A stretch of 64,000 nt of DNA from Dicyema japonicum. Taxonomy: Eukaryota > Dicyemida > Rhombozoa > Dicyemidae. Within the stretch, counting starts at the first letter, position 1, and each line of letters begins with the position of its first letter. The notes beneath the pieces are model-generated. The model ran no database searches. It worked only from the letters and a program-made list of their open reading frames with translations, and had not been told where the DNA came from. Positions 54,920 through 64,000 of the stretch are shown here, in pieces. Location: assembly GCA_011109175.1 (NCBI GenBank), contig RDEW01000009.1:67735-131734 (forward strand). The letters are read 5' to 3'. The position numbers and the translations under genes are program-made.

Positions 54920-57314
54920 ATGGAAATTCCTTCACTATATGCTCATTGCATGAAAACTATTCGAGAATACATTAATGGGACAAATTATCAAGCATTAAGC
55001 GAAAAAACTAAAAAAATGATTTCTAAAAGATTATCAGAAGATCCAAGTTATTTAGAATATCTATTTGCCGGTGAAAATCGAAAAGAACAATATTCACGTA
55101 TATACAAATTCCAGATGTAGTACATAAGAATATTTTCTGCGTTAAATTGATAAATGAAAAAGTTGACATTAAAGATGTTGTCAGGATGATTCAAGTTTAT
55201 CCGAATTTATCGAATATTAAAATATGGCAAATAACTTCAACAGAAAAGCAGCCTTTACTACCATTTTCACCTAATAACGTCAAATCATTCTCACTTCTAG
55301 AATATAATGACCCAGATTTGTTACATTCCCTATTTATGACTGGATTTAACAAAATAACATGCCTTGAACTTTTTCATGACGAACGTGAAGTGTCAGTAAT
55401 CCTTAAAAGTACCACATTGAAAATAATGGAGAAACTGGAACGCATAGAATTATCTAACGTTATGATTATCGACTTTGAAGAATTTTTGGCAAACCTAAAC
55501 AGTCCAGAGTCCTTGTGGTTTGTTTTTTTATAATTCAGTCATTTTGCACTCGTGCATACTGGACTTTGGAATCGTAGAAGGTTGGATGTGAACGATATAT
55601 GTTGTCTTTTTGAAAAAGCAAAGAACCTTACTTTTCTAGATTTATCAAAGTCTCTTATCGATGTACAAAGACTCAAATAGTAATTTATTTTAATAATCTT
55701 AGTCAAATGCTGAAATACGGATTGAACAAACATCAAGATGAGAATACCTTATTTTTCATTCAAAATATAAACGAATGGGTAAATCTGAGAAAATAAAATA
55801 GATTGATCGAGAATTGGCATTAAATAACTTAGCCAGGTTTGTTGTAACTACAAGAACTATTGGATGAAACAATCTGTAAGTTTCGCAATAAGAAACTTCG
55901 AAATAACTTTCTAAATCGATTTTTGAGAGTATTTTGAAAATATTATTGTAGATTTTATATCATAAATATAACGTCAAAGATTATAGATACCCGCGTTATT
56001 CTATGTAACTTATTATATTACTTCAGAAATATTCTAAATCATATTACCAAAACACACGATATTTCGTATTTTAATCGTCGGTATGAGTTGATCTTATTCG
56101 TAGTTTAATTTATGATATTTTTCTCATTGTTCTTATGTTTTGCATATGTAATAGAAAATTGGTAATTGAGATTTTAAATTTGTAGCATATTGCTCTTGAT
56201 TGTTCAAATTTATTATTCAATTTAAAACCATGGAATACGCCAATTTTCGTTGATTACTTTTTATTTTAGATCAATGCGTTGTCATGCATGTTTATTGCAA
56301 TAGCTACATCTCCCGACCCTAATAATAGAATATATAAAAACTGTCGATTTGTCATGAAACGTTTAAATATCGGATTTTTATCTTATTTTGGGCATTCTGG
56401 ACTTGTCAAAGTTTAAAATTTTGTATTTTTAGTACTGCCTTGAATGTATCAAAACATTATCTGTCGGAGTTGGTGGGTTTCTATTTATATTGGGCTGGCT
56501 ATTAGGTATTTGAAATACGTTTAGTTAGACGAAAATAAAATGAATGTGAATTTGTTTATTGATTTTGGCGGAATTGAAATTATTTGTCATATTGATGATA
56601 GATCCCGGTTCAAAAATTCCAACTTAAAGATTATGCTTTCACTCGTTGAAATTGCGGAAAATCTTGCTAAATTCCCGAAATCTAGACGTTTACTGGGGGC
56701 TTGTAGACTCGTAGAATTTTTATTGTAAACTTGTTAACTTATTAAAAAGGATCCAACTTACGACAATTGGGAATTCTATCTGCCCTATAGAATCAGGCGG
56801 TGCATGTGTATTTTATTGAGTGATTCTCATATTTCCCCTACATTTATAAATTTGGATATAGGTGATATGAGCCCCCGAGAAATGATTCTAGATAAAATTT
56901 TTCAATTTGTAAATAAATATACTTTTGCAGGATGTCATGATATTATTGAATGTGATGCTGATAGAAGGTTATTCCATTTTATATGTAAGGTCGTTTATGT
57001 CAACAGTAAATCTATTATGCGTAAACACAGATGAGCGAATTTGGCTTTGGGCTGTGTGGGAATGTGCTAATATATCATTTACATCTCGTTAATATTTATT
57101 TTTATAATAGCAAATGTACTTATGTTCAAATTGATGGACTATTATATTCTTCCGAAAATTAGCAATGTATGTATAAAATCTAAAATGGAAGAGATCCATC
57201 ACTATTTTTGGACTTTTAGAATAAATTACTTTGTTGCTATTTTTATAATTTTAGGAATTCATTAGAAGTCAACTTAGAAGTGCGAATTCTTTAGTTATTT
57301 CAATTTCTCATTAA
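54920..57314 (+). CDS. ZYG11/ZER1-like substrate receptor with about 14 very short introns
   Basis: ZYG11/ZER1 proteins are CUL2 ubiquitin-ligase receptors with an N-terminal box, leucine-rich repeats and ARM repeats. Here the ATG at 54920 (MEIPSLYAHCMKTIREYING) starts the box; LRRs follow (NLSNIKIWQI, NLTFLDLSKSLID), then ARM repeats (HIALDCSNLLFNL, IYKNCRFVMKRLN, LDENKMNVNLFIDFGGIEII, and ERIWLWAVWECANI like the LWAVWAMQHVC family signature). Introns that keep frame: 55098-55114 (17 nt, or a 44-nt alternative), 55515-55538, 55680-55702, 55779-55801, 55929-55951, 56005-56026, 56081-56103, 56162-56185, 56249-56269, 56411-56432, 56506-56528, 56985-57006, 57088-57110, 57233-57254. Two junctions (near 55836-55853 and 56697-56750) are unresolved. 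TAA ends it at 57314. Frame agreement across so many junctions argues for a functional gene. Confidence 0.8.
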
Positions 57315-57589
57315 CAAATAATTAATTATTATTAATTGCAATGTCCACGGAACCAGAAAAGTTAGCTAATTTGAGATTCCAATTTTGCCATGCATCTCTG
57401 GATTTGCGTTGTAAGTAGTTTCCATCCTCCCCTTTTTTTCGTAACCGCTTTCAGATCATTCAGATCTCTCCTCTCCTGTTTTCAGTTTTCTTCTATGTAA
57501 GTGATATCTTTTTCAAGCGTCGACGGCAACGTTGTTCTTTGTCGACCTCGATACGTTGTTATGTCTAATATAGGAAATTATGATTCAAT

Positions 57590-58275
57590 GGACGAATGAA
57601 TAACTCACTCAAAGAGAAATGGAGTCACACAAAGAAACTTGGCTTCCTATTAGGAGATAGTGAAGATATCATACGGAGAAAAACCATGGCAAACGCGGCA
57701 TTACACAGGCTGAAAAACCTATGGCTAAAACGGAGAGGGAACAACATAAAACAAAAGATAATGTTATACAACACTTTTATCAATCCAATCCTCCTATACA
57801 ACTCTGGGACCTGGGCCACCTCAAAAGAGGATTTGGAGAGGCTAGACTCGTTTCACAGGAATCATCTAAAAACATTACTGGAATGTCCTGGCCATCCAAA
57901 TTTTGCGGAAAGGACTGTACAATAAGTGTGACTGTACACCATTAAGTCACGAGATCATTAGCTCTTGTTGGAGACTTTTTGGACAAGTCCTGAAATTGGA
58001 CCCGATATTCACCTTTCCCCGAATATCGCAATGGAAGATTATTACTCTTCTCCAATGTAAAGCGATATAGTGGAAGACCGAGAACAACCCTACCGGTCGT
58101 TTTACAAAACGATTTGAAAGCCGTAAAGAAAACATTGGCATCTGGTGACGATCTGGACTCACTGAGGGGTCTAGCTAAGAACAGAAGAGCTTGGAGCAAC
58201 TAACTAATTCTCTTATATTTTTTGCTGCACATGCGGGGCTATAAATATTATGGCTCTCGTAAAAGTGCTAATAAT
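57590..58275 (+). mobile_element. L-A LINE 3' fragment with complete tail
   Basis: The plus strand encodes KKLGFLLGDSEDIIRRKTMA, NTFINPILLYNSGTWA and LDSFHRNHLKTLL, then in another frame RYSGRPRTTLPVVLQNDLKA and LASGDDLDSLRGLAKNRRAW ending in TAA at 58201-58203. The tail TGCACATGCGGGGC, ATTATGGCTCTCGT, AAAAGTGCTAATAATAATAA follows. This is the clearest view of the L-A C-terminus and 3' end; the body is 5'-truncated. Confidence 0.85.
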
Positions 58276-58309
58276 AATAATGATTCCACGGCCTGATTGG
58301 CCGGTGCCA

Positions 58310-58430
58310 TTTCCAAAACTCTTGTGATATATCAAAGAGCTGCCATTTTGCCGAAGTAACTTTATTCCCAATCTATGTTGTTTGAGTAATTCTGTAGAGC
58401 TCGTCGTTAGTCATCCGTTTTGGTCAGAAA
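58310..58430 (-). mobile_element. short L-A fragment facing the previous one
   Basis: About 110 bp (AAAGAGCTGCCATTT.GCCG, AAGTAACTTTATTCCCAATC, TTGTTTGAGTAATTCT) match 45410-45520 on the same strand. There they encode IGNKVTSAKWQLF of the L-A C-terminal region on the minus strand. Confidence 0.75.
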
Positions 58431-58559
58431 TAATTTTCATAATTGTATTTTTGACCGGCATTCTCAATCAATTGATATTAATTTAATCTTATTAATTTAA
58501 CTTACATATATTTTACTGATCACGAGGTCAACCAAATGTTATTAAATCTTAATTTATTT

Positions 58560-59880
58560 TATTATCCCCCTATACACTAAGAAGGAAGTTAAAAGTGAAA
58601 AACTAGTTAAGTGTATCCAGCTTCCAATGCTACGGAAACAGAGTCCATTCGGTACCAGTATAAAAGATAAAAGACCTCCATTAGTTGCAGTTGTGGAAAA
58701 CTTTCCCATGGAGTGGGGGAGAGCAAATGAATTTTTTTAGTGTCGTCTGGTACTGGGCGCCATTCTATTAAAAACGGAAAGAGAAGGAACAGACAAAACA
58801 AATAAAAACTTCTTTTATTTGTTAAAAAATTACATTTAATAATTAATTTTTGTATTTTTCTAAAAATAAATTGCAATTTTTTGATATTTTTATTTTTCGG
58901 TTGTCCAACAAGTGCCTTTGTGTCTCACGGAAACTCACTTTTGTCTATGTGGGTGGATGTGAAGAAGGCTTACGATTCAGTTGATCATTCTTACCTTGTC
59001 GAGTCGTACACACTCTGTTTATGTTTGGTTCATTAGCTTTGTAGTGGATGTGATAAATATGTGAAATCTGAACTATAATAGGCACCGGATAGGCGAGGTA
59101 AAACTCAAGAGGGGAATCCTTCAGGGGGGTCGCATGTCTCCGCTGCTCTTTTTTCTATGTTTGGAGCCATTGATTCGCCGCCTCAATGACCGTTTTGAGC
59201 AAATACCAGTTCATTGTGAAAGGGTTTGTTTCAGTACAAATCACCTTCTTTTTATCGATGACCTGAAGGTGTATGCTCGAACAGCCAAGGATCTCTCCTT
59301 GGGGGTCTGTGCCAGGGAATTATTTGAGAGTATAGACTAGATTTGAATTATTAAAAGTCTGCGAATAACACGCATGTAGCGAGTTGTAAGAGTCCTAGAT
59401 GAACACGAAGGATATAAGTATCTGGGTGTTACCGAAACTCCAAAGTCCCTTATAATGTTTGAGACAAAGCGACAAATTATTATTATGACGTCTCTAAATG
59501 CAAGGAATTTGTTACTAGCATTAAATGAGTATGCTGTCTCGCTGCTAAACTACTACATAGGTGTTGTGGAGTTTGAGCTACATGAGTATGATGAGATGGA
59601 TGTTATGATCCGTGGAGTACTGAGGGAAAACCATGTCCATGTGCTGGCAGCCAATAAGGAGAGACTACATTTCCCCCGTAATAAATTCGGCCGTGGACTG
59701 TGTGGAGTAGTCCAACTAAGTGAGCGCATCCTAATGCGAATGCACAATACCCTGATAGCTGGGTCAAGTGTGTCTGCTAGGAAGCACTCCATAATAACTA
59801 CCGAGAAAACACGGGCAACCCACCTAGGCACTATCAGACCTTTTTGTCTGCTAAGTATGGTGTTGATGATGGTGGGCTAG
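58560..59880 (+). mobile_element. R4/Dong-like retrotransposon (L-C), internal part
   Basis: The plus strand has a Cys-bearing segment near 58690 (SCSCGKLSHG). RT motif A is at about 58950 (MWVDVKKAYDSVDHSYL), motif B at 59100 (LKRGILQGGRMSPLLFFLCL; the usual D after QG is G here), motif C at 59250 (LLFIDDLKVYARTAKDL). EGYKYLGVTE lies at 59410, and the post-RT region in frame 59455-59880 (TSLNARNLLLALNEYAVSLL, LHFPRNKFGRGLCGV). Motif spacing and the FIDDLKVYAR signature indicate the R4/Dong group. The region between motifs A and B and around 59340 is frameshifted, and the nuclease end is missing. Confidence 0.75.
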
Positions 59881-61124
59881 TAAATGTGATGGCGTTGATC
59901 GAATTACAATATAATAATTTGATGGAAAAGATCAACTTAAATAGACTTCACAAGGTCCTCTTCAGAGCATTGGACAACCCCCCGTCGACAATATGCATTG
60001 TTAGAGAAATTATAATTTAGTATTAAATATTTTTCAATATTGTTTTCTTTGAAATTTCTATCTTTAGACATCTGTTTTTTTCAAACGTGAGAAATATTGT
60101 TTCACTGGAATTTAACAGCAGGATATTTTGTAACATGTCATTGGATTTATTGATTTGTTAGTCATTTTAGCAACATCCATTAAATCATTCTTCTCATACC
60201 TTTCAATAAAATAATTTTCAATATCTCCTTTTCAGAAATAGAACTAAAATTTTCAAAATTCAAAACTTTTACGATTGAAATATAAATTTTTTTTCAAATT
60301 AGTTTTTAGCCATTGTATTTAGTAATTTTGGAGTTCATGAAACAAATTTTTATTCATTGTCAATTGCTTCGCATTCGTAACATTAATCCTATCGTTTTCA
60401 AAATTTTTCACTGTCTTTTATTGCAACAAAATTTTCGGAATAATAAAATACGCTTCTAAGAAACCCTCACATATTGAGAAAATTACATCTGGAGGTAATC
60501 TAATCCCATGAAACATAGCTCTGCGCTTAATTAATTTCGAAAGATGATATAAGGCGCCGGATCGTTAATAAATAATTTCAAATTTAAAATTTTTAATAAG
60601 AATCCATCAAAAACATTAATAATTGTTTGAATTATATCATTCGAATACGAATGTAATTTATACCTGATTTCACAATGCATAAAGTTTCTGGATTACAAAT
60701 TGTCCAGAAAATTACAGTTAATATTATTTTCCTGTTAGTGTTAATTTCATCAATAATAAAATAGAATCATTTTTTTAAATATTTTCTGTAGTTCAATAAT
60801 GTGTCGATCATAAAGTTTATGTATATTTTTTGCAGTGGTATAATTGAAAGTGATATTATTTTTAACAAATAATTTTTTTTAATAGAACTATTCACTAATC
60901 CGCCAAGTTTATTTAAAAATGCTTTAACAAAAAAAACATTCAGTTTTTTCGTTATCTTTAATAAGAAAAAATGAACGGTGTCTATACATTTTTGGCATTC
61001 TGTCTGATTTCGTTTTCCTTTAAAATGTTGATCGATGTAGTATTGTTAAGATGATTTTACTATCTTAGAGCATTTTTGGCAAAATAAATTTTCTTTAAAT
61101 GTTCTTGTAAATATTTATTAGTGT
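59881..61124. other. AT-rich stretch without features
   Basis: Very AT-rich; no frame or repeat I can support. Confidence 0.5.
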
Positions 61125-61707
61125 TTCCTTTCAAAATGGCCTCCAATTAATTTTCAAGTTTTAGACAGGTTCATCAAAACCATTACGAGATTTACCAAAA
61201 AAGACATCCTTAGATAAAAAATTCATCTTTTAAATCTTATAAACATTGATTTTAGTGAGTACTCAACATTTTACCAAGGTCTTTCAAATTTTTAGAACAA
61301 ATGTTACTTAACAAGAATCCGACAGAATATATATTCAATTTAATAGAATATGTATTCTATTAACTTTTTTAATTATTTTACTATTTTCCTGTTTAAAATA
61401 AATCATTCATTCTAAAGCTGTATGAAAATAAAAATATTAAAAAGACGACATTTTACTTAAAGATGTCGAGGATCTTGTTAAAATGGTCTACATACCCATT
61501 AAAATCAAATTTTTATTAGATTTAAAAAAGATGACTTTTTACCTAAAGATGTCGAGGACCTTGGTAAACTGTTCAATTTACCAATATGACCCATCAAAAT
61601 CAATTTTGTAATATTTAAAAAGATGACTTTTCTATCTAAGGATGTCTTTTTGGTAAAATCTCGTGATAGTCTTGATGAATTGTAGGCCACTTTGAATGGA
61701 CACGTTA
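61125..61707 (+). mobile_element. MULE deletion derivative
   Basis: It begins GTGTTTCCTTTCAAAATGGC and ends TTTGAATGGACAC, equivalent to both ends of the MULE at 7396-9914. Between them are AAAAATTCATCTTTT-type units in inverted arrangement and only the last transposase codons (NPTEYIFNLIEYVFY, stop near 61362). About 580 bp remain of a 2.5-kb element. It has all the cis ends and no transposase. Confidence 0.8.
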
Positions 61708-61899
61708 TCAATTTTTGGGTATTGCTTTTAAAATTCGTTCCTTATTTTTGCCTGAGTTCTAATAATTTTAATAATTGAGAAAATACAAACCTGTCATTAA
61801 GTGAAGACAGCTAATACACGACAAAAACTATTTATTATTTCATTTTGAATCATTTTTGCCACGTGGCGACATGTGGTGCTGCGTGGTTAATTGGTTTAA

Positions 61900-62165
61900 T
61901 TTTTCTGCTTGCTTGTCTGTTCCTCCTCTCTCTTCCTAATAGAGTGGCGTCATGTGATCCACCTGTCTAGGTGACGCCCAATGCCAGGCCTGCATGAAAA
62001 AGGATCATTTGTTCTTCCCACTCTAGTGAAGGAGTTTCCACAACTGCATGTAATGGACGTCTTACCCTTTATGCTATTTCCGGATGGACTCTGTTTCTGT
62101 AGAAGTGGAAACTGGATACACTTAATTAGTTGTTTACTTTAACTTCTTTATCGGTGTATCCGGGG
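61900..62165 (-). mobile_element. L-C-associated cysteine-rich segment
   Basis: The minus strand reads TCSCGNSFTRVGRTNDPF then SCRPGIGRHLDRWIT (C.C...C...H), embedded in DNA that matches 58605-58720 on the plus strand (AGTGTATCCAG.TTCCA, GAAACAGAGTCCAT). The frame is short, so the finger may belong to the N-terminus of an L-C-type protein. Related DNA occurs at 2452-2656 and 26616-26690. Confidence 0.5.
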
Positions 62166-62270
62166 TTAATAAATAAATAAATATTATTTCTATAGGCACG
62201 TATGAGATTCCAAGATCAAGACAAAGCATGTGCAAAACGAAAAAGTTATTAATCTAATTAACATAGCCCA

Positions 62271-62483
62271 TCACCTTTTATCCGTTGCCATGTTCCGCAT
62301 ATCTAGATCATCCCCATTTTTAAGGCACTTTCTAATCCTACTGAGATCTTTATCTAAGATTACTAGCAGTTTTGTTTTTGGCCGACCGCGGAAAGCGAAA
62401 CCTCTAAGAAAAAATACTTCTCCAATGCTATGTTGGCAATGGTCCCCATATCGTGACGGAATATGTATCCAAACAGCCTCCAT
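62271..62483 (-). mobile_element. L-A-type C-terminal fragment
   Basis: The minus strand reads RGFAFRGRPKTKLLVILDKD then LSRIRKCLKNGDDLDMRNMA, aligned with GRPRTTLPVVLQNDLKAVKK and LASGDDLDSLRGLA at 58080-58190. Confidence 0.7.
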
Positions 62484-62489
62484 CTTGAA

Positions 62490-63060
62490 TCAATAATTTC
62501 ACATGCTATTGGCTCAGTTCCTGTTATCTTGTACAAGATTTTGGACGGCTATTTGAAAAAGCTTCGAAAAGAAAGGATTGCTCGGAGATTGTGGTACACG
62601 ATAAGGAGTCTAGCCACGTCCTTATCATAGAGGTTGACATTACGTCTCAAAACCGTTTGCAGAGTGTAGAGGTAGAAAAAAGGAAGTATGACTTGCTTGC
62701 AAACGAGATGGGGCAGATGCTTGTTTGTTAGGTCTTTGTTATTCCAATAGTAATGGCGTGGGAAGGAATTGAAACAAAGTACCAAAAGGGTTTTCTGAAG
62801 CAGTTAGGGGTAGATAGGAAGCTCCAGGCTTATCTACAGTCCACTGAATTAAAGCAGACCCTAGAGAGCTTGACACTGGAGTATACGAGGCAGAGCCCGG
62901 AGATGTCATATGGGCAGAGAGTTCAATTAGACAAGGCGCTTTCGGAGTTGTTTAGGCAACCAGAATCGAACCAGTCTGAAGAATCTGGAGAACAGGAAGT
63001 GTTCGACTGTTTATCTTTGCAATTATACAATACTTACTTGTTTCCAAAAACTCGATAGTT
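62490..63060 (+). mobile_element. R4-like (L-C) nuclease and C-terminal fragment
   Basis: The plus strand reads SEIVVHDKESSHVLIIEVDI then TSQNRLQSVEVEKRKYDLLA and NEMGQMLVC, in a frame ending at 62730. The frame 62753-63058 follows with VMAWEGIETKYQKGFLKQLG, YLQSTELKQTLESLTLEYTR and YGQRVQLDKALSELFRQPES. H.K...H..IIEVD probably contains the restriction-like nuclease acidic residues, and the K-rich helix plus WEGIETKY is the post-nuclease domain. One frameshift near 62735. It is inverted relative to the homologous piece at 51390-51790. Confidence 0.75.
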
Positions 63061-64000
63061 TAAGATATAAAGCCGAGAATAATCCTATCTCGTGCTAACA
63101 ATCGCTCCCTGCGTGAGGGCATGAGGATTTTATCAAAAGAAAGCCAGTCTACTTCATAAAAAAGCATTCTCGCGCAGCCGAATCACTTACGAAGGAAAGA
63201 GATTGCCTAAAAAGCTGACATAAACAGCCTTGGGAAACCAGGGCGAAAATCCGAGTCTTGGAGAGAGATCAGATACAAGGCTAAGATGAAAAAGGAAAGA
63301 GATAGAAATAACCTTATTTACACCGTAAACAAACAGTCCTCCCACACGAGGATGTGGGATACTCTTCTGGGCTTTACCAACTTTTAGAGACTGGCTCCTT
63401 GTGAAGACCTAGAGAACAAGAACTTTTTAAACAAGATGATAAAATTTTACTCCTCCGTGAGCTTCATTCCACAAAAAGAAATTGAGGTATTCCCACATCC
63501 TCAACAAAACCAAAACGCGATGCAATCTCGAACAGCCTTTCAATGGACGTCTTGCGGAAATCTATTCAAAGCCAGAAATCGTCTAACACAAGTGGTCCAG
63601 ATGGGATTCCCTCTATTGTAATTAGATGATTGACCCCTACACCATCTTGACTTTAACTAGAATTTACAACTTCTCCATCAGTAGGAACTCGATTCCCACT
63701 CTATGGAAATTATCCCATATTCACCCAATCTTAAAACCTGGACGGTCGAAAGGACTCACCAGCTTCGTACAGACCAATATCCCTCCTATGTACCACCTCA
63801 AAAATCCTGGATAAACTCATTCTCGATCAGATTAACCCTTACCTACCAGATGAATCCTTCCAACATGGATTTAAGAAAGCTCGTTCCACAACAACCCACC
63901 TTACTTTCCTGACAAAATTCATTAAGGAAAACCTTCAACATTAACCTCGGCATCAAGACGATTATGTGTTCCATTGACATACAGAAGACTTTTGACTCAA
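63061..64000 (+). mobile_element. jockey-like LINE (L-B), truncated by the window edge
   Basis: Plus-strand pieces in order: SWREIRYKAKMKKERDRN (linker), SHTRMWDTLLGF, SGPDGIPSIV, LKPGRSKGLTSF then ASYRPISLLCTTSKILDKLI (RT entry), ESFQHGFKKARSTTTHLTFL, and CSIDIQKTFDS (motif A) at the very end. They align with 43480-43880 of the other copy (CPDGIPFIL, LKPGRPKNDPASYRPV, CTIDIQKAFD). Many frameshifts. The rest of the RT lies beyond 64000. Confidence 0.8.

Noticed and set aside
58607-58876. An 89-codon minus-strand frame
   Set aside because: It runs antisense through an L-C-associated segment on the plus strand and its hydrophobic stretch comes from AT-rich DNA.
1-64000. tRNA and rRNA genes
   Set aside because: I looked for tRNA-like clover-leaf and rRNA core sequences and saw none I could support by eye; a tRNAscan or covariance-model search would be decisive.

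Overview
The window looks like AT-rich eukaryotic nuclear DNA, most likely from an animal, made mainly of old and partly nested transposable elements with a few host genes between them. Bacterial features (operons, ribosome binding sites, CRISPR) do not apply. The clearest host gene, a ZYG11/ZER1-like E3-ligase receptor at 54920-57314, can be read almost end to end only if about a dozen introns of 17-24 nt are removed. A thioredoxin-domain (DNAJC16-like) gene fragment at 36005-36777, a GRWD1 locus at 23878-25266 and a duplicated first exon (3657 and 18012) show the same 24-27 nt GT...AG introns. Introns this short with ordinary metazoan gene content fit a dicyemid-type (mesozoan) genome. That assignment is inference from the introns, not a proven identity.

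Layout. 1-7390: LINE 3' end, a PET117-like small gene, tandem duplications, a short gene copy, a retrotransposon remnant and unassigned DNA with one N. 7396-9914: a MULE-type DNA transposon with FLYWCH/MULE transposase and a 9-bp target duplication. 10961-13815: a long AP-endonuclease LINE (called L-A here). 13816-20020: mostly unassigned, with the second copies of two repeats seen near the start. 20030-23749: a decayed L-A copy next to a Tc1/mariner element. 23878-25266: GRWD1. 26060-33070: jockey-like LINE pieces (L-B), one with a 2A-like motif, an R4/Dong-like piece (L-C) and a second Tc1/mariner copy. 36005-36777: thioredoxin-domain gene. 37000-44826: L-B copies around a nearly intact PHD-finger/restriction-like-endonuclease retrotransposon (L-D, 40380-43325). 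45369-48420: L-A and other LINE tails. 49057-51345: a MULE remnant interrupted by a ZBED-type hAT element with a perfect 8-bp target duplication. 53188-53971: a second hAT copy. 54920-57314: the ZYG11-like gene. 57590-64000: more L-A, L-C, MULE and L-B pieces.

No element in the window appears fully intact. L-D comes closest, with one frame of 982 codons broken only by a TGA and a TAA. The host genes are unrelated housekeeping functions (cytochrome oxidase assembly, ribosome biogenesis, ubiquitin ligase substrate recognition, ER folding) and do not form a pathway together. Family labels L-A to L-D are local names used only in this annotation.
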